A DNA stretch of 23,958 bases from the NCBI GenBank assembly GCA_904501915.1, contig CAJGCV010000024.1, forward strand, positions 1 through 23,958, in the 5' to 3' direction. A program made the translations under genes and the position numbers. Positions 1 through 6,918 of the stretch are shown here, in pieces. The notes beneath the pieces are model-generated. The model was not told the DNA's origin. It searched no databases and was given only the letters and a program-made list of their open reading frames with translations. Source of the stretch: an uncultured Akkermansia sp. GTDB lineage: Bacteria > Verrucomicrobiota > Verrucomicrobiia > Verrucomicrobiales > Akkermansiaceae. Each line of letters begins with the position of its first letter. Within the stretch, counting starts at the first letter, position 1.

Positions 1-335
1 ACCTGCGTATCGTAGAAATAACCCTTGGGGAACATGGGACGCAGCGGGCGGTCCGTCATGCGGCAGGTCAGGATTTCCTTCTCCGTGGGGCGGCCTTCGC
101 GCTTGAAATAGCCACCGGGGAACATACCCGCAGCAGCAGCCTTCTCCTTGTATTCCACCGAGAGGGGGAAGAAGGTCTGGCCTTCCTTAATCTTGGTAGC
201 GCTCACAACGGTGACCAGCACCACAGTATCACCACAACGGACGGTAACGGCACCATCTGCCAGAAGGGCAAGCTTGCCCGTTTCAATGGTGATGGGGTTT
301 GTGCCAACGGCACAAGTAACGGAATGTATACTCAT
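1..335 (-). CDS. pnp: Polyribonucleotide nucleotidyltransferase (PNPase), N-terminal part
   Basis: Translation from the ATG at 335 gives 111 residues before the window edge, so the gene is cut off at its 3' side by the window, not broken. The residues match the first RNase PH-like domain of PNPase: ITIETGKLALLADGAVTV at about 15-32, then FFPLSVEYKEKAAAAG, the basic GGYFKREGRPTEKE segment and CRMTDRPLRPMFPKGY near the end. PNPase degrades RNA 3' to 5' by phosphorolysis, usually within a degradosome. No strong Shine-Dalgarno sequence precedes the ATG, only an A/G-rich stretch. The upstream leader contains dyads that could form hairpins. In many bacteria rpsO lies just upstream of pnp; here it does not. 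Identification is firm; the catalytic second PH-like domain, KH and S1 domains lie outside the window. Confidence 0.95.
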   Translation of the reverse strand, partial: MSIHSVTCAVGTNPITIETGKLALLADGAVTVRCGDTVVLVTVVSATKIKEGQTFFPLSVEYKEKAAAAGMFPGGYFKREGRPTEKEILTCRMTDRPLRPMFPKGYFYDTQ

Positions 336-385
336 TTTTTATTTTCTTTCTCTTCTGAATGCCGGTTCCAATCTGCACCGCCGGA

Positions 386-445
386 GGCCGGTACCGGCCA
401 CTGCCTCCCTTGGTTTCGCAGAGCAGGATTACGTACTTCCTGCTC
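386..445 (-). promoter_or_regulatory. Palindrome and hairpin in the probable pnp leader
   Basis: Two structures lie 50-110 nt upstream of the pnp ATG. GGCCGGTACCGGCC at 386-399 is a perfect 14-bp DNA palindrome. GAGCAGGA (421-428) and TCCTGCTC (438-445) form an 8-bp perfect stem with a 9-nt loop and no U-tract. E. coli pnp is autoregulated through a leader hairpin cut by RNase III, so a similar role is conceivable, but that is inference. No clear pnp promoter was recognised. Confidence 0.4.
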
Positions 446-540
446 CACAGCGCCCGCCAGCGTTGGAAATCAACAACAACGAGCCGCGGTCATTCTACAC
501 TTTCACCCCACGCAGAGCAAGCAAATAATTCTGCATCAGG

Positions 541-564
541 CGTGCCCCAAAGATTTGGGACACG
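541..564. repeat. Short inverted repeat next to the heptad element
   Basis: CGTGCCCCAA and TTGGGACACG pair over 9 of 10 positions around the 4-base spacer AGAT. It lies directly before the left heptad array and shares its GGGACAC core with the larger hairpin at 735-773, suggesting both belong to one repeated element. Confidence 0.4.
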
Positions 565-566
565 TA

Positions 567-906
567 GATTTACGATTTTGGATTTACGATTTACGATTTG
601 AAAGTTAGCGGCTTACGCCGATATACACGCAAGCGAACGCTTACTGCCGATGGTGGAGCAAGTGATACTCCAACGCGATTTTTCACGCAGAACACTATGC
701 CTTTATGTCGTTTATGGCTATTTTTCCATAATCTTTGGGGACACATGTGTCATTTTAACACATGTATCCCCAAAATTACAGGAAACCGGCATCAAACGAC
801 GTACCGTCATCATGTTCTGCGATTGTCAGCAAAAGCCCGCTTTCCTGGCATTCGGCGCAATCTGCTGATTTTTTATTCGTAAATCGTAAATCAAAAATCG
901 TAAATC
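567..906. repeat. MITE-like 340-bp segment with heptad inverted terminal repeats
   Basis: The left end (567-596) and right end (877-906) are inverted copies of each other over 30 bp with one mismatch. Each end is an array of the heptamer GATTTAC: GATTTAC, GATTTTG, GATTTAC, GATTTAC from 567, and the same series inverted (GTAAATC units at 879, 886 and 900, AAAAATC at 893). The interior holds no convincing gene; its short open frames have no recognisable domain or ribosome-binding site. A central hairpin lies at 735-773. No certain target duplication was found: the left flank ends ACACGTA and the right flank begins ACATACGT. It may be a small non-autonomous element or a pair of tandem-repeat arrays in opposite orientation. 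Together with the pnp leader it accounts for the gene-free stretch 336-972. Confidence 0.55.
735..773. repeat. Long hairpin, 16-bp arms, at the centre of the inverted-repeat segment
   Basis: TTGGGGACACATGTGT (735-750) pairs with ACACATGTATCCCCAA (758-773) at 15 of 16 positions around a 7-nt loop. There is no following T-run, so it does not look like a terminator. A GGGGACA-type dyad is reminiscent of palindromes seen with IS200-like or REP-associated tyrosine transposases; that link is from memory and untested. No transposase gene is present. Confidence 0.5.
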
Positions 907-933
907 ACATACGTGGCTTTCTCCAGTTTTAGC

Positions 934-962
934 TTCACAGCGGGCGGCAATTTGTATACAAT
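934..962 (+). promoter_or_regulatory. Predicted promoter of radC
   Basis: TTCACA at 934-939, a 17-nt spacer and TACAAT at 957-962. The -10 ends 10 nt before the ATG at 973, so transcription would begin within a few bases of that codon. The upstream ATG at 961 lies inside the -10 box, which argues for translation from 973. Confidence 0.5.
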
Positions 963-972
963 GCAGAGGCAT

Positions 973-1674
973 ATGGAACAGCCCAGCCAGAAATTGCTTG
1001 ATATGGCGGAGGATGAACGCCCGCGCGAAAAGCTCATGCAGCGCGGGCGCGCCGCCCTGAGCGATGAAGAGCTCATCGCTATCTTCCTGCGCACCGGACT
1101 CAAAGGCTGCAACGTGCTGGAACTGGCAGCCCGGCTCAAACGGGCGGCTGGCTCACTCACCGCGCTGGGGCGCATGGAAGCCCAGGAGATAGCCAGATGC
1201 TGCAAAGGCATAGGCGCCGCCAAAGCCGCCACGCTGGCAGCCGTGTTTGAACTTGGTCACCGCGCAGTCAAGGAAGACATAGTCAAGGCCGACATGAGCA
1301 CCCCCGATGCAGTATACAATTACCTGGCCGGCGATTTGCGCTACGAACAGCAGGAGCACTTTGTTGTGCTCATGCTCGATACCCACCGGCACCTCATCCG
1401 CCGCAGCAACATCTCCAAAGGCACACTCAACCGCACCATGGTCCACCCGCGCGATGTCTTTCGCGAAGCGATTATCAACAACGCGTGCACCATCATCCTG
1501 GCGCACAACCACCCCAGCGGCAACCCCGCCCCCAGCAAGCTGGACCGCGAGCTGACCCGGGAACTGGTGCAGGCAGGCGAGGCCATCCACATCCCCATTC
1601 TCGACCACGTCATCATCGGCGCCGGCAGCACACCCTATTACAGCTTCCGGAAACAAGGCCTCCTCACCACATGA
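973..1674 (+). CDS. radC: RadC family JAB/JAMM-domain protein
   Basis: A 233-residue protein with the full RadC layout: an N-terminal DERPREKLMQRG segment, a helix-hairpin-helix-like region (about 60-90, CKGIGAAKAATLAAVFELG) and a C-terminal JAMM metalloprotease-like domain with AHNHPSGNPAPSKLD, giving metal ligands H178, H180 and D191. The family was named for a supposed role in DNA repair, but its biochemical function is unsettled. In-frame alternative starts exist at 961 (ATG) and 913 (GTG). I prefer 973 because AGAGG lies just upstream and because a -10 box covers 961. The stop codon overlaps the ATG of the next gene (ATGA at 1671-1674), so the two are probably co-translated. Confidence 0.92.
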   Translation: MEQPSQKLLDMAEDERPREKLMQRGRAALSDEELIAIFLRTGLKGCNVLELAARLKRAAGSLTALGRMEAQEIARCCKGIGAAKAATLAAVFELGHRAVKEDIVKADMSTPDAVYNYLAGDLRYEQQEHFVVLMLDTHRHLIRRSNISKGTLNRTMVHPRDVFREAIINNACTIILAHNHPSGNPAPSKLDRELTRELVQAGEAIHIPILDHVIIGAGSTPYYSFRKQGLLTT

Positions 1675-2285
1675 AAGACTACCACACCCACCATCCAGGC
1701 CCGCACGGCGGCTACATCTGCGCTGCCACCCGCAGCGACTGGGAACGCGTCGCCGCGGCTGAAGGCATGGTTCCATGCTTCGGCATACACCCCTGGCATG
1801 CCCAGGATACCAACCCGGCAGAACTCGCCTTTGAGCTGGACGACTGGCTCACCCGCCACCCGCAGGCCGGCGTGGGCGAAACCGGGCTCGATGCCTCCCC
1901 CCGCCACGCCGCCACACTGGAAGCCCAGCGGCTCCTGCTGCACATCCACCTGGGAGCCGCCTTCCGGCACGAACGCATGGTACAGCTGCATGGCGTTCAC
2001 GCCTGGAGCGAGCTGCTGGAAATCCTGCGCCAGCGCAGCCGCTGCGGCACCCTGCCCCGCGTGCACCTGCACGCCTGGAACGGCCCGCATGAACTCGCCC
2101 GCGAATTCATGCAGCTTGGTCCCGTCACCTTCAGCGCAGGGCTGCGCGAACTCAGCCACTCCAAAGCCGCCGAGCGCTACGCCCGCATCCCCGAAGGCCG
2201 CCTCTTCCCTGAAACCGATGACCACCCGGAAAACTGGGCGCGCACCGTGGCACTGCTGGGGCTGCTCCGCGGCGGGTTGCAATAA
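1671..2285 (+). CDS. TatD family metal-dependent hydrolase
   Basis: This 204-residue protein carries TatD motifs in order: HTH at residues 5-7, the CFGIHPWHA segment at 36-44, GETGLD at 69-74 with the metal-bridging Glu70, HLHAW at 132-136 and PETDD at 180-184 with the catalytic-site Asp. TatD proteins are metal-dependent nucleases/hydrolases of the amidohydrolase fold. It is shorter than the usual roughly 260 residues, with tight loops between the motifs, so substrate range may differ from E. coli TatD. The ATG overlaps the radC stop, implying translational coupling and one transcript, which ends at the hairpin just downstream. The family call is strong; the exact substrate is unknown. Confidence 0.88.
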   Translation: MKDYHTHHPGPHGGYICAATRSDWERVAAAEGMVPCFGIHPWHAQDTNPAELAFELDDWLTRHPQAGVGETGLDASPRHAATLEAQRLLLHIHLGAAFRHERMVQLHGVHAWSELLEILRQRSRCGTLPRVHLHAWNGPHELAREFMQLGPVTFSAGLRELSHSKAAERYARIPEGRLFPETDDHPENWARTVALLGLLRGGLQ

Positions 2286-2312
2286 TGCACCACAGCCGGA
2301 AACTGCAGCACA

Positions 2313-2342
2313 AAAAAAGCCTGCCGGTTGGCAGGCTTTTTT
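2313..2342. terminator. Bidirectional Rho-independent terminator
   Basis: AAAAAAGCCTGCC and GGCAGGCTTTTTT form a perfect 13-bp stem around the loop GGTT. It has A/T runs on both sides, so it can end both the radC-tatD transcript (+) and the protease gene (-), which converge here. Confidence 0.93.
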
Positions 2343-2349
2343 ATCATAC

Positions 2350-4563
2350 TCAGGGAAGATTCACCATATCCTTGGCAATATACAAGGCCTCGCGCAGCAC
2401 CGGGTCGAGGTTCGAAGGATAATCCGGAGTCTCGGTCAACTCTTCCTCCGGGTCCTTATTCTCGTCCATGTACTCATTCTCATCATCCTTGGAAGCAAGC
2501 GGCAGCTGGGGGGCGCGCACATCCGTCAGCTTCAGGCGGTAAATGGTCAGCTGCTCTGCATCCTGGGCGGCCATCTGCTCGTAACGCACCTTGCGCTCCG
2601 CATCAATAGTCTTCTTGCGCTCCATAAGCTGGGCATTCTCCGCCTCGCGCACATTCTTATTGAGCGACACCGTATTCTTCTCGTAACGCTCCTTGGAACG
2701 TGCAATATCCTCACGGGTATACTGCATATCCTTATCCTGTGCCACGCGGGCATTGCTGCGGGCCAGAAGCTCGGGCAGAATGCGGGCAATACGGCTGCTC
2801 TTCACATAGCCACCGGCGCGGGGAATCTCATCATACGGCATCGCGTAATCCTGCTCACCCTCGCCTATGCGCAAGCCGGCCGTCACCGTAGGCAGCACAA
2901 TATCACTGGCAACACCCTTCAACTGCGTGGAAGCACCACCCACGCGGTAGAACTTCTGCGTGGTCACCTTAATCATACCGCACCCCTCGCGGGAAGTGAA
3001 ATAGGGCAGATAATCTGCCAGGCTGCGCGGCACCTGCACCGTTCCCTTGCCGAAACTGGCCTCATCGCCCACAATCACAGCGCGGCCGTAATCCGCCATG
3101 GCACCGGCAAAAATCTCGGAGGCAGAAGCACTCAGCTTATTGATGAGCACCACCAGTTCCCCGTTGAAAAGCGGGCGCCCGCTCACCGTAAGGCGCTCCA
3201 CAAGGGAGCGTGAATTCTTCACCTGAACCACAGGCCCCGCCCCAGTGAAGAAGCCCACCATCTTGCGGACCTCATCCAGCGAACCACCGCCGTTGAAACG
3301 CAGGTCCAGCACAATGCCCTGCACCTTCTCCTGAATCATGCGGCGCAGAATCTTCTTCACATCTGCAGCGCAGTGCACATCACCGTCATCAAGGTCGATA
3401 TAGAACGAAGGCAGAGTCAGCACACCAATGCGGTACGTGCGCTCACCATCCTTCATGTCCACAATGCGGCCGCTGGCAAGCTCCTCAGACATCGGAATCT
3501 CATCGCGCACAATCGTGACCACCTTTTCCTCGCCCGAATTGGCACTCTGCACACGCAGCTTCACCGGCACACCCTTCTGGCCGCGAATCAAATCCACCAC
3601 CTTATCGATGCTCAGGAACATCACATCCGTCCAGTTCTCATCACCGTGGGAATCCACCGCCACAATGTGGTCACCCAGCTGCAGCTGGCCACACTTGGCC
3701 GCAGGGCCACCCTTCACAATACCTTCAATCGTGGTAGAACCATCATCATCCGACTGCAGCTTGGCACCAATACCCACAATGGACGCACGAATCATATCCT
3801 TGAAACGCTGTTCCTCACGGGCACCCATATAATCGCTATGCGGATCATACACATGCGCCACCGCATTCAGCAGGTACGACACCATATCCTCACGGTCCGC
3901 CTCCTGAATCTCATTGCGCATGCGCTTGACTCGAGCCAGCATCTTATCCGTGACCGACATCTCCTTGGCCGTGGGGGACGGCTTCCCCTTCTCCTTAGCC
4001 AGTTTTTCCAGATTTTCACGGCGGAGCACCTCGGTCAGAATCATATCCTCCACCTGGTCGCGCCACACCTGGTCAAGCTCTGCGGCATCCTTCGCGCGCG
4101 GCAGCTTGCGGCGGCTGCGTGGCGTGGTCCGCTCCGAATCAAACGTGGGCATCTGCTTCGCGTACGCCTGCAGCAGCTTCTCCGCCTGGTCAATGCGGGG
4201 CAGCGCGCGGAAACTGAAGTATGCATACAGCTCCTCAGCCAGGCGGGTGGTCTGATTTGCCAGCAGGTAATCACCAAAGCTGCTCGCATAGCGGGCGCGC
4301 AGATACTCCACATCCTCCTGCGTCAGGAAAAGATGCTGGGTATCCAGCGTCTGCAGATAGCAGTCCAGGAACTGCTGGTACATCTCCTGCGAAAAACGTG
4401 CGCGGGAGAAGTGTCCGTTCTGCAGCACCAGCGAAAACTGCTTGCCTATAATATCGTAATCCGGCTCCGCATGACTCAGCGAGGTGCACGACACCAGCGC
4501 CGCCGCAGCAGCCACAGCCAGTGCCCGCGTGCGCGATTTCCAATTACTCAAAATCGTCTTCAT
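2350..4563 (-). CDS. prc: Tail-specific protease (Prc/Tsp, S41 family), predicted lipoprotein
   Basis: A 737-residue C-terminal processing peptidase. The N-terminus has a basic start, a hydrophobic stretch and the lipobox LVSC with Cys26, so it is predicted to be lipid-anchored at the envelope. A helical Tsp N-terminal domain (about 35-240) is followed by a PDZ domain (about 255-345, GIVKGGPAAKCGQLQLGDHI) and the S41 protease core with LDLRFNGGGS, the SASASEIFAG motif and FGKGTVQ. By alignment in my head with E. coli Prc, the Ser/Lys dyad is S480 and K506. A long charged C-terminal region (about 600-737) fits the DUF3340-type tail domain. The family trims periplasmic proteins by recognising their C-termini and affects murein hydrolase levels. 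It is transcribed alone and ends at the shared terminator. Confidence 0.93.
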   Translation of the reverse strand: MKTILSNWKSRTRALAVAAAAALVSCTSLSHAEPDYDIIGKQFSLVLQNGHFSRARFSQEMYQQFLDCYLQTLDTQHLFLTQEDVEYLRARYASSFGDYLLANQTTRLAEELYAYFSFRALPRIDQAEKLLQAYAKQMPTFDSERTTPRSRRKLPRAKDAAELDQVWRDQVEDMILTEVLRRENLEKLAKEKGKPSPTAKEMSVTDKMLARVKRMRNEIQEADREDMVSYLLNAVAHVYDPHSDYMGAREEQRFKDMIRASIVGIGAKLQSDDDGSTTIEGIVKGGPAAKCGQLQLGDHIVAVDSHGDENWTDVMFLSIDKVVDLIRGQKGVPVKLRVQSANSGEEKVVTIVRDEIPMSEELASGRIVDMKDGERTYRIGVLTLPSFYIDLDDGDVHCAADVKKILRRMIQEKVQGIVLDLRFNGGGSLDEVRKMVGFFTGAGPVVQVKNSRSLVERLTVSGRPLFNGELVVLINKLSASASEIFAGAMADYGRAVIVGDEASFGKGTVQVPRSLADYLPYFTSREGCGMIKVTTQKFYRVGGASTQLKGVASDIVLPTVTAGLRIGEGEQDYAMPYDEIPRAGGYVKSSRIARILPELLARSNARVAQDKDMQYTREDIARSKERYEKNTVSLNKNVREAENAQLMERKKTIDAERKVRYEQMAAQDAEQLTIYRLKLTDVRAPQLPLASKDDENEYMDENKDPEEELTETPDYPSNLDPVLREALYIAKDMVNLP

Positions 4564-4575
4564 ATTCAGATAAAA

Positions 4576-4605
4576 ATCATATTCGCTCCTGCCCGCATAC
4601 GGCAG
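4576..4605 (-). promoter_or_regulatory. Possible promoter of the prc gene
   Basis: On the minus strand TATGAT (4576-4581) lies 12 nt before the ATG, with a weak -35 CTGCCG (4600-4605) 18 nt further upstream. The -10 is good and the -35 poor, so the call is tentative. Confidence 0.3.
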
Positions 4606-4649
4606 TCATATGCGCTCTTACTATGTATATACAAGAAAACACTCCTTCA

Positions 4650-4677
4650 CCTGTCACAAAATGTGCATCATGACAGG
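4650..4677. promoter_or_regulatory. Dyad between the HTH gene and prc
   Basis: CCTGTCA (4650-4656) and TGACAGG (4671-4677) form a perfect 7-bp inverted repeat with a 14-nt spacer. No T-run follows. It could be an operator for prc or simply a weak hairpin after the upstream gene. Confidence 0.3.
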
Positions 4678-4705
4678 GTTCAGCCGCATACTTCAAAAAA
4701 GGAGC

Positions 4706-5119
4706 TCACCCCTTGCGGCTGCGTGTCTTCTTCGCCTTCACCAGCTTGCACCCCATGCTCCCGGCCAGTGCGCGGATTCCGCTTTCCAGCTCAGCAACGC
4801 GGGCTTTGGCAGCCTTTGCCGCGGCTTCCAGACGCGTGGCGCGGGTCTTGGCCGTGCGGGCAGCCGTGCGGGCAGCGCGCAGCTCTTCCTTCATCTCCTC
4901 CGGCGTCACCTCCACCTTATGGCGTCCCGGACGGCTCCCGGCAAAGCGCGCCACAATCGCATCCTCCGCCTGCTTCTTCCACAGCGATACCAGCGTAGCT
5001 GCTATATTCTTCTCCTTCGCAATCTTCTGAATTGTCGTCTTGCGAGACATCACAGCCAGAATAATTTCCGTCTTTTCCTCTGCCGTATACGTAGCACGGG
5101 TCTTTGTTGTATCCGTCAT
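4706..5119 (-). CDS. Transposase-type helix-turn-helix protein, stand-alone
   Basis: A 137-residue basic protein. Residues about 10-55 (YTAEEKTEIILAVMSRK, then IQKIAKEKNI and LVSLWKKQ) resemble the HTH domain of IS3/IS911 OrfA-like proteins. The middle (about 75-120) is Ala/Arg/Lys/Glu-rich and probably a coiled coil, and the end is strongly basic (KAKKTRSRKG). There is no OrfB integrase gene beside it, no DDE motif and no terminal inverted repeats, so it is not a complete insertion sequence. It may be an IS remnant or a recruited DNA-binding protein. No Shine-Dalgarno sequence precedes the ATG, only an AT-rich stretch with TAGATT 8 nt upstream. The open frame is intact. The HTH call is fairly good; the function is unknown. 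Confidence 0.7.
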   Translation of the reverse strand: MTDTTKTRATYTAEEKTEIILAVMSRKTTIQKIAKEKNIAATLVSLWKKQAEDAIVARFAGSRPGRHKVEVTPEEMKEELRAARTAARTAKTRATRLEAAAKAAKARVAELESGIRALAGSMGCKLVKAKKTRSRKG

Positions 5120-5350
5120 AACTAAAAAATCTAAGTTATTATTCTATTACTACTTTTCCCGCTCTGAATCAAGCAGATATTTCGTAATAATCTCTCATAG
5201 ATTGTCATCTCTCTCAGCTGACCATAATAAAAAAATACCGCAGACTCCCATCTACCCCCACCAGCAGCACCGGCAAATGAAACTCCATCTCAGAAACGCA
5301 GGTCTTCAGTCCTGCCGTTATCTGCCCTCCGCATACGGAACACTTCACTT
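5120..5350. other. AT-rich intergenic stretch with no recognised gene
   Basis: The region upstream of the HTH gene is clearly richer in A/T than the surrounding genes. I see no RNA gene and no convincing reading frame in it. Its base composition resembles the PEP-CTERM gene patch that follows. Confidence 0.4.
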
Positions 5351-5513
5351 CAGCATTGCTGATGCTGATACCTTATCTTTGTATTGAAACTCTGTCTGTT
5401 AGGTATGATTAGGCATCTCTCACTCACACCGATTATCATCCTTGATGATACCCTAACTCGTAAAATTCTAATCTTTTACGAAATTTAGGCTTGCAACATC
5501 ATCAGCAATGCTG
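5351..5513. repeat. 14-bp inverted repeat enclosing two hairpins, upstream of the PEP-CTERM gene
   Basis: CAGCATTGCTGATG (5351-5364) recurs exactly inverted as CATCAGCAATGCTG (5500-5513), 135 bp apart. Between them lie two perfect 7-bp hairpins: TATCATC/GATGATA (5434-5440 and 5444-5450, 3-nt loop) and CGTAAAA/TTTTACG (5459-5465 and 5474-5480). A further pairing, GTTAGGTAT (5398-5406) with ATACCCTAAC (5448-5457), is possible with one bulge. The right end lies 108 bp before the ATG of the surface-protein gene. This could be an invertible regulatory segment, a structured RNA or an attachment-like site; the sequence alone does not decide. Confidence 0.45.
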
Positions 5514-5621
5514 TATTGTAGCTCCGTTGAATTGTAGCAAGTCCGCATAGTTCTCATAGCGCTAGGGAATGAATGATTTATACAATTCGCTCTAAACGTC
5601 TAATAATCAATTCTTACAAAC

Positions 5622-6320
5622 ATGAAGAAAACAATTATCACACTCCTCACTCTGGCAGGAATGACGATGGCGGCTGAAGAAGTGAAGCCCATCACTCTTG
5701 GCTCTTGGTTTACGGATAGCCAAGGTAACAAGCAGATGACAGTAGATGCCGTTGTAGGCTTGTCCAAGGAGAATGCCTCTGCCTTGGATGGCGATGGCGG
5801 TTTTACCGCAGATGGTGCAGAAGGTATTACTGTAAATACAATCTTTACCATTGATACAGCATCACTATACAGCACAACAACTCTTCAGAAGGGACAGGTA
5901 CTGGACGTTGTTTCCATCGTTTTGTCCAGCAAGCAGAACACGAATAACTATGCAGACGGAAACTACCGCACTTTGAGCATCACGCTGAATGGAACAACGT
6001 ATACCTCCAATCCTATTCAGTTTTCTCGCACGAGTGGATACGGCACCATGACCTATACCTTTACTGGCGATAACGCCTTCTCTTTCACTCTTGGAGATAC
6101 CCTTACGGCCAGCCTCAATGCAATCGATGGCACTGCACATACCGCTTATGGTACTTTCAAGGGACAGACAGGCGTGAGCAATTTTTCTGCTCCTTCCAAT
6201 CTTACTGATTGGCAAGCGGCAGTAAAAATTAACGCCACAGCTACTATTCCCGAGCCCACCACCGCCACGCTTTCCCTTCTTGCATTGGCAGGTCTGGCTG
6301 CACGTCGTCGCCGTCGCTAA
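5622..6320 (+). CDS. Secreted PEP-CTERM sorting-domain protein
   Basis: A 232-residue exported protein. It has an N-terminal signal peptide (MKKTIITLLTLAGMTMA, cleavage near residue 17-18) and a C-terminal PEP-CTERM signal from residue 210: PEPTTA, a hydrophobic helix and five arginines. In other bacteria such tails are processed by an exosortase and the protein is passed to the cell surface. The central part (about 20-205) is rich in Thr, Ser, Asn and Gly with alternating hydrophobic residues, as expected for a beta-sandwich, but I recognise no named domain. Codon use and base composition are more AT-rich than the neighbours. No Shine-Dalgarno sequence is evident. A strong terminator lies about 140 nt downstream, so the gene seems to be transcribed alone. 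Confidence 0.88.
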   Translation: MKKTIITLLTLAGMTMAAEEVKPITLGSWFTDSQGNKQMTVDAVVGLSKENASALDGDGGFTADGAEGITVNTIFTIDTASLYSTTTLQKGQVLDVVSIVLSSKQNTNNYADGNYRTLSITLNGTTYTSNPIQFSRTSGYGTMTYTFTGDNAFSFTLGDTLTASLNAIDGTAHTAYGTFKGQTGVSNFSAPSNLTDWQAAVKINATATIPEPTTATLSLLALAGLAARRRRR

Positions 6321-6461
6321 AGCTTCCGCCTGCGCTGAAGCTTCGGCGTGATAAATTGGCGTGACAAGCCGCCGTCGGGCTTCTCGTTGATACGCCCAGA
6401 CAGGCCGCAAGTAAGGAACAACAACAAGTTCAAGCAGGGTAACCAAGCCCAGCATCGCGCG
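6321..6461. other. 3' untranslated stretch of the PEP-CTERM gene
   Basis: About 140 nt separate the stop codon from the terminator. The stretch contains imperfect direct repeats, AAGCTTC followed by (C/G)GC(C/G)TG twice near 6320-6355 and GGCGTGA twice near 6344-6363. I see no gene in it. Confidence 0.35.
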
Positions 6462-6499
6462 ACCGCCCAAGGTTTCAAAACCGAGGGCGGTTTCTTTTT
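6462..6499 (+). terminator. Rho-independent terminator of the PEP-CTERM gene
   Basis: ACCGCCC (6462-6468) pairs with GGGCGGT (6485-6491). Inside it GGTTT (6471-6475) pairs with AAACC (6478-6482), and the stem is followed by TTCTTTTT. The nested stem and T-run make this a convincing terminator on the plus strand. Confidence 0.88.
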
Positions 6500-6626
6500 A
6501 TCTTCATCACTCCCTCCCCTTATTAATTGGAGCATACACATAATGACGAGTTGCATACGGTCCGAGTAAAATCCGAGTTGCTACCACTACTTTTCAGCCG
6601 TTTTGGGGCATTTTTGAGAATGATTA

Positions 6627-6666
6627 CAAAAAAGAAGAGGGGGTTACATTTTGTTGTAACTCCCTC
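6627..6666 (-). terminator. Rho-independent terminator of tRNA-Leu
   Basis: On the minus strand GAGGGAGTTACA (6666-6655) pairs over 12 bp, with one mismatched/wobble position, with TGTAACCCCCTC (6648-6637) around the loop ACAAAA. TTCTTTTTTG follows. It starts 12 nt after the tRNA 3' end. A further 10-bp repeat, TTGAGAATGA (6614-6623) and TCATTCTCAA (6665-6674), encloses it. Confidence 0.85.
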
Positions 6667-6677
6667 ATTCTCAAGGA

Positions 6678-6759
6678 TACGCACGAATGGACTCGAACCA
6701 TCACGATGTTACTCACTAGAACCTGAAACTAGCGCGTCTACCAATTCCGCCACGTGCGC
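6678..6759 (-). tRNA. tRNA-Leu (anticodon CAG)
   Basis: The minus strand reads GCGCACG for the acceptor 5' strand and CGTGCGT plus discriminator A for the 3' strand (6 Watson-Crick pairs and a terminal G-U). The D-arm sequence GGCGGAATTGGTAGACGC is typical of tRNA-Leu. The anticodon loop TTCAGGT carries CAG, on the stem CTAGT/TCTAG with a T-T mismatch at its inner pair. There is a class II variable region (TGAGTAACATCG) and a normal TTCGAGT T-loop. CCA is not encoded. The length of 82 nt fits a leucine tRNA. Confidence 0.95.
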
Positions 6760-6778
6760 ATTTGATTGGTGCGGGCGA

Positions 6779-6807
6779 AGTTTAGCACAACTTTTGATCC
6801 GATGCAA
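6779..6807 (-). promoter_or_regulatory. Promoter of tRNA-Leu
   Basis: On the minus strand TTGCAT (6802-6807), a 17-nt spacer and TAAACT (6779-6784). The predicted start is about 13 nt before the mature tRNA 5' end, a normal length for a processed leader. Confidence 0.65.
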
Positions 6808-6880
6808 GCCAATTTCGCAAAAAAAGCAAAAAAAGTTTCTGAAAAGTAAGGAAGAGGGGACACGCGACCAATAAAGCCGC

Positions 6881-6909
6881 TTGCAGAAGCATGCGTAAGC
6901 TGCTATAAT
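6881..6909 (+). promoter_or_regulatory. Promoter of the kinase-PEGA-SUMF gene
   Basis: TTGCAG (6881-6886), a 17-nt spacer and a consensus TATAAT (6904-6909). Only 9 nt separate the -10 from the ATG at 6919, so the transcript should start within about 3 nt of the start codon. Confidence 0.75.
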
Positions 6910-6918
6910 GCAGGGCAG

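Noticed and set aside
598..882. Small open frames inside the inverted-repeat segment
   Set aside because: They run through the hairpin and into the repeat arms, have no start signals and show no domain, so they are not called as genes.
913..972. Longer N-terminus of RadC from a GTG at 913 or the ATG at 961
   Set aside because: The added residues do not resemble the family, and the predicted promoter covers this stretch.
3373..4998. A 541-codon open frame on the plus strand
   Set aside because: It lies opposite the prc gene and part of the HTH gene, whose domains are clear; no motif is seen in it.
6678..6759. Integrated element using the tRNA-Leu gene as attachment site
   Set aside because: No duplicated tRNA 3' end and no integrase gene were found in the window.
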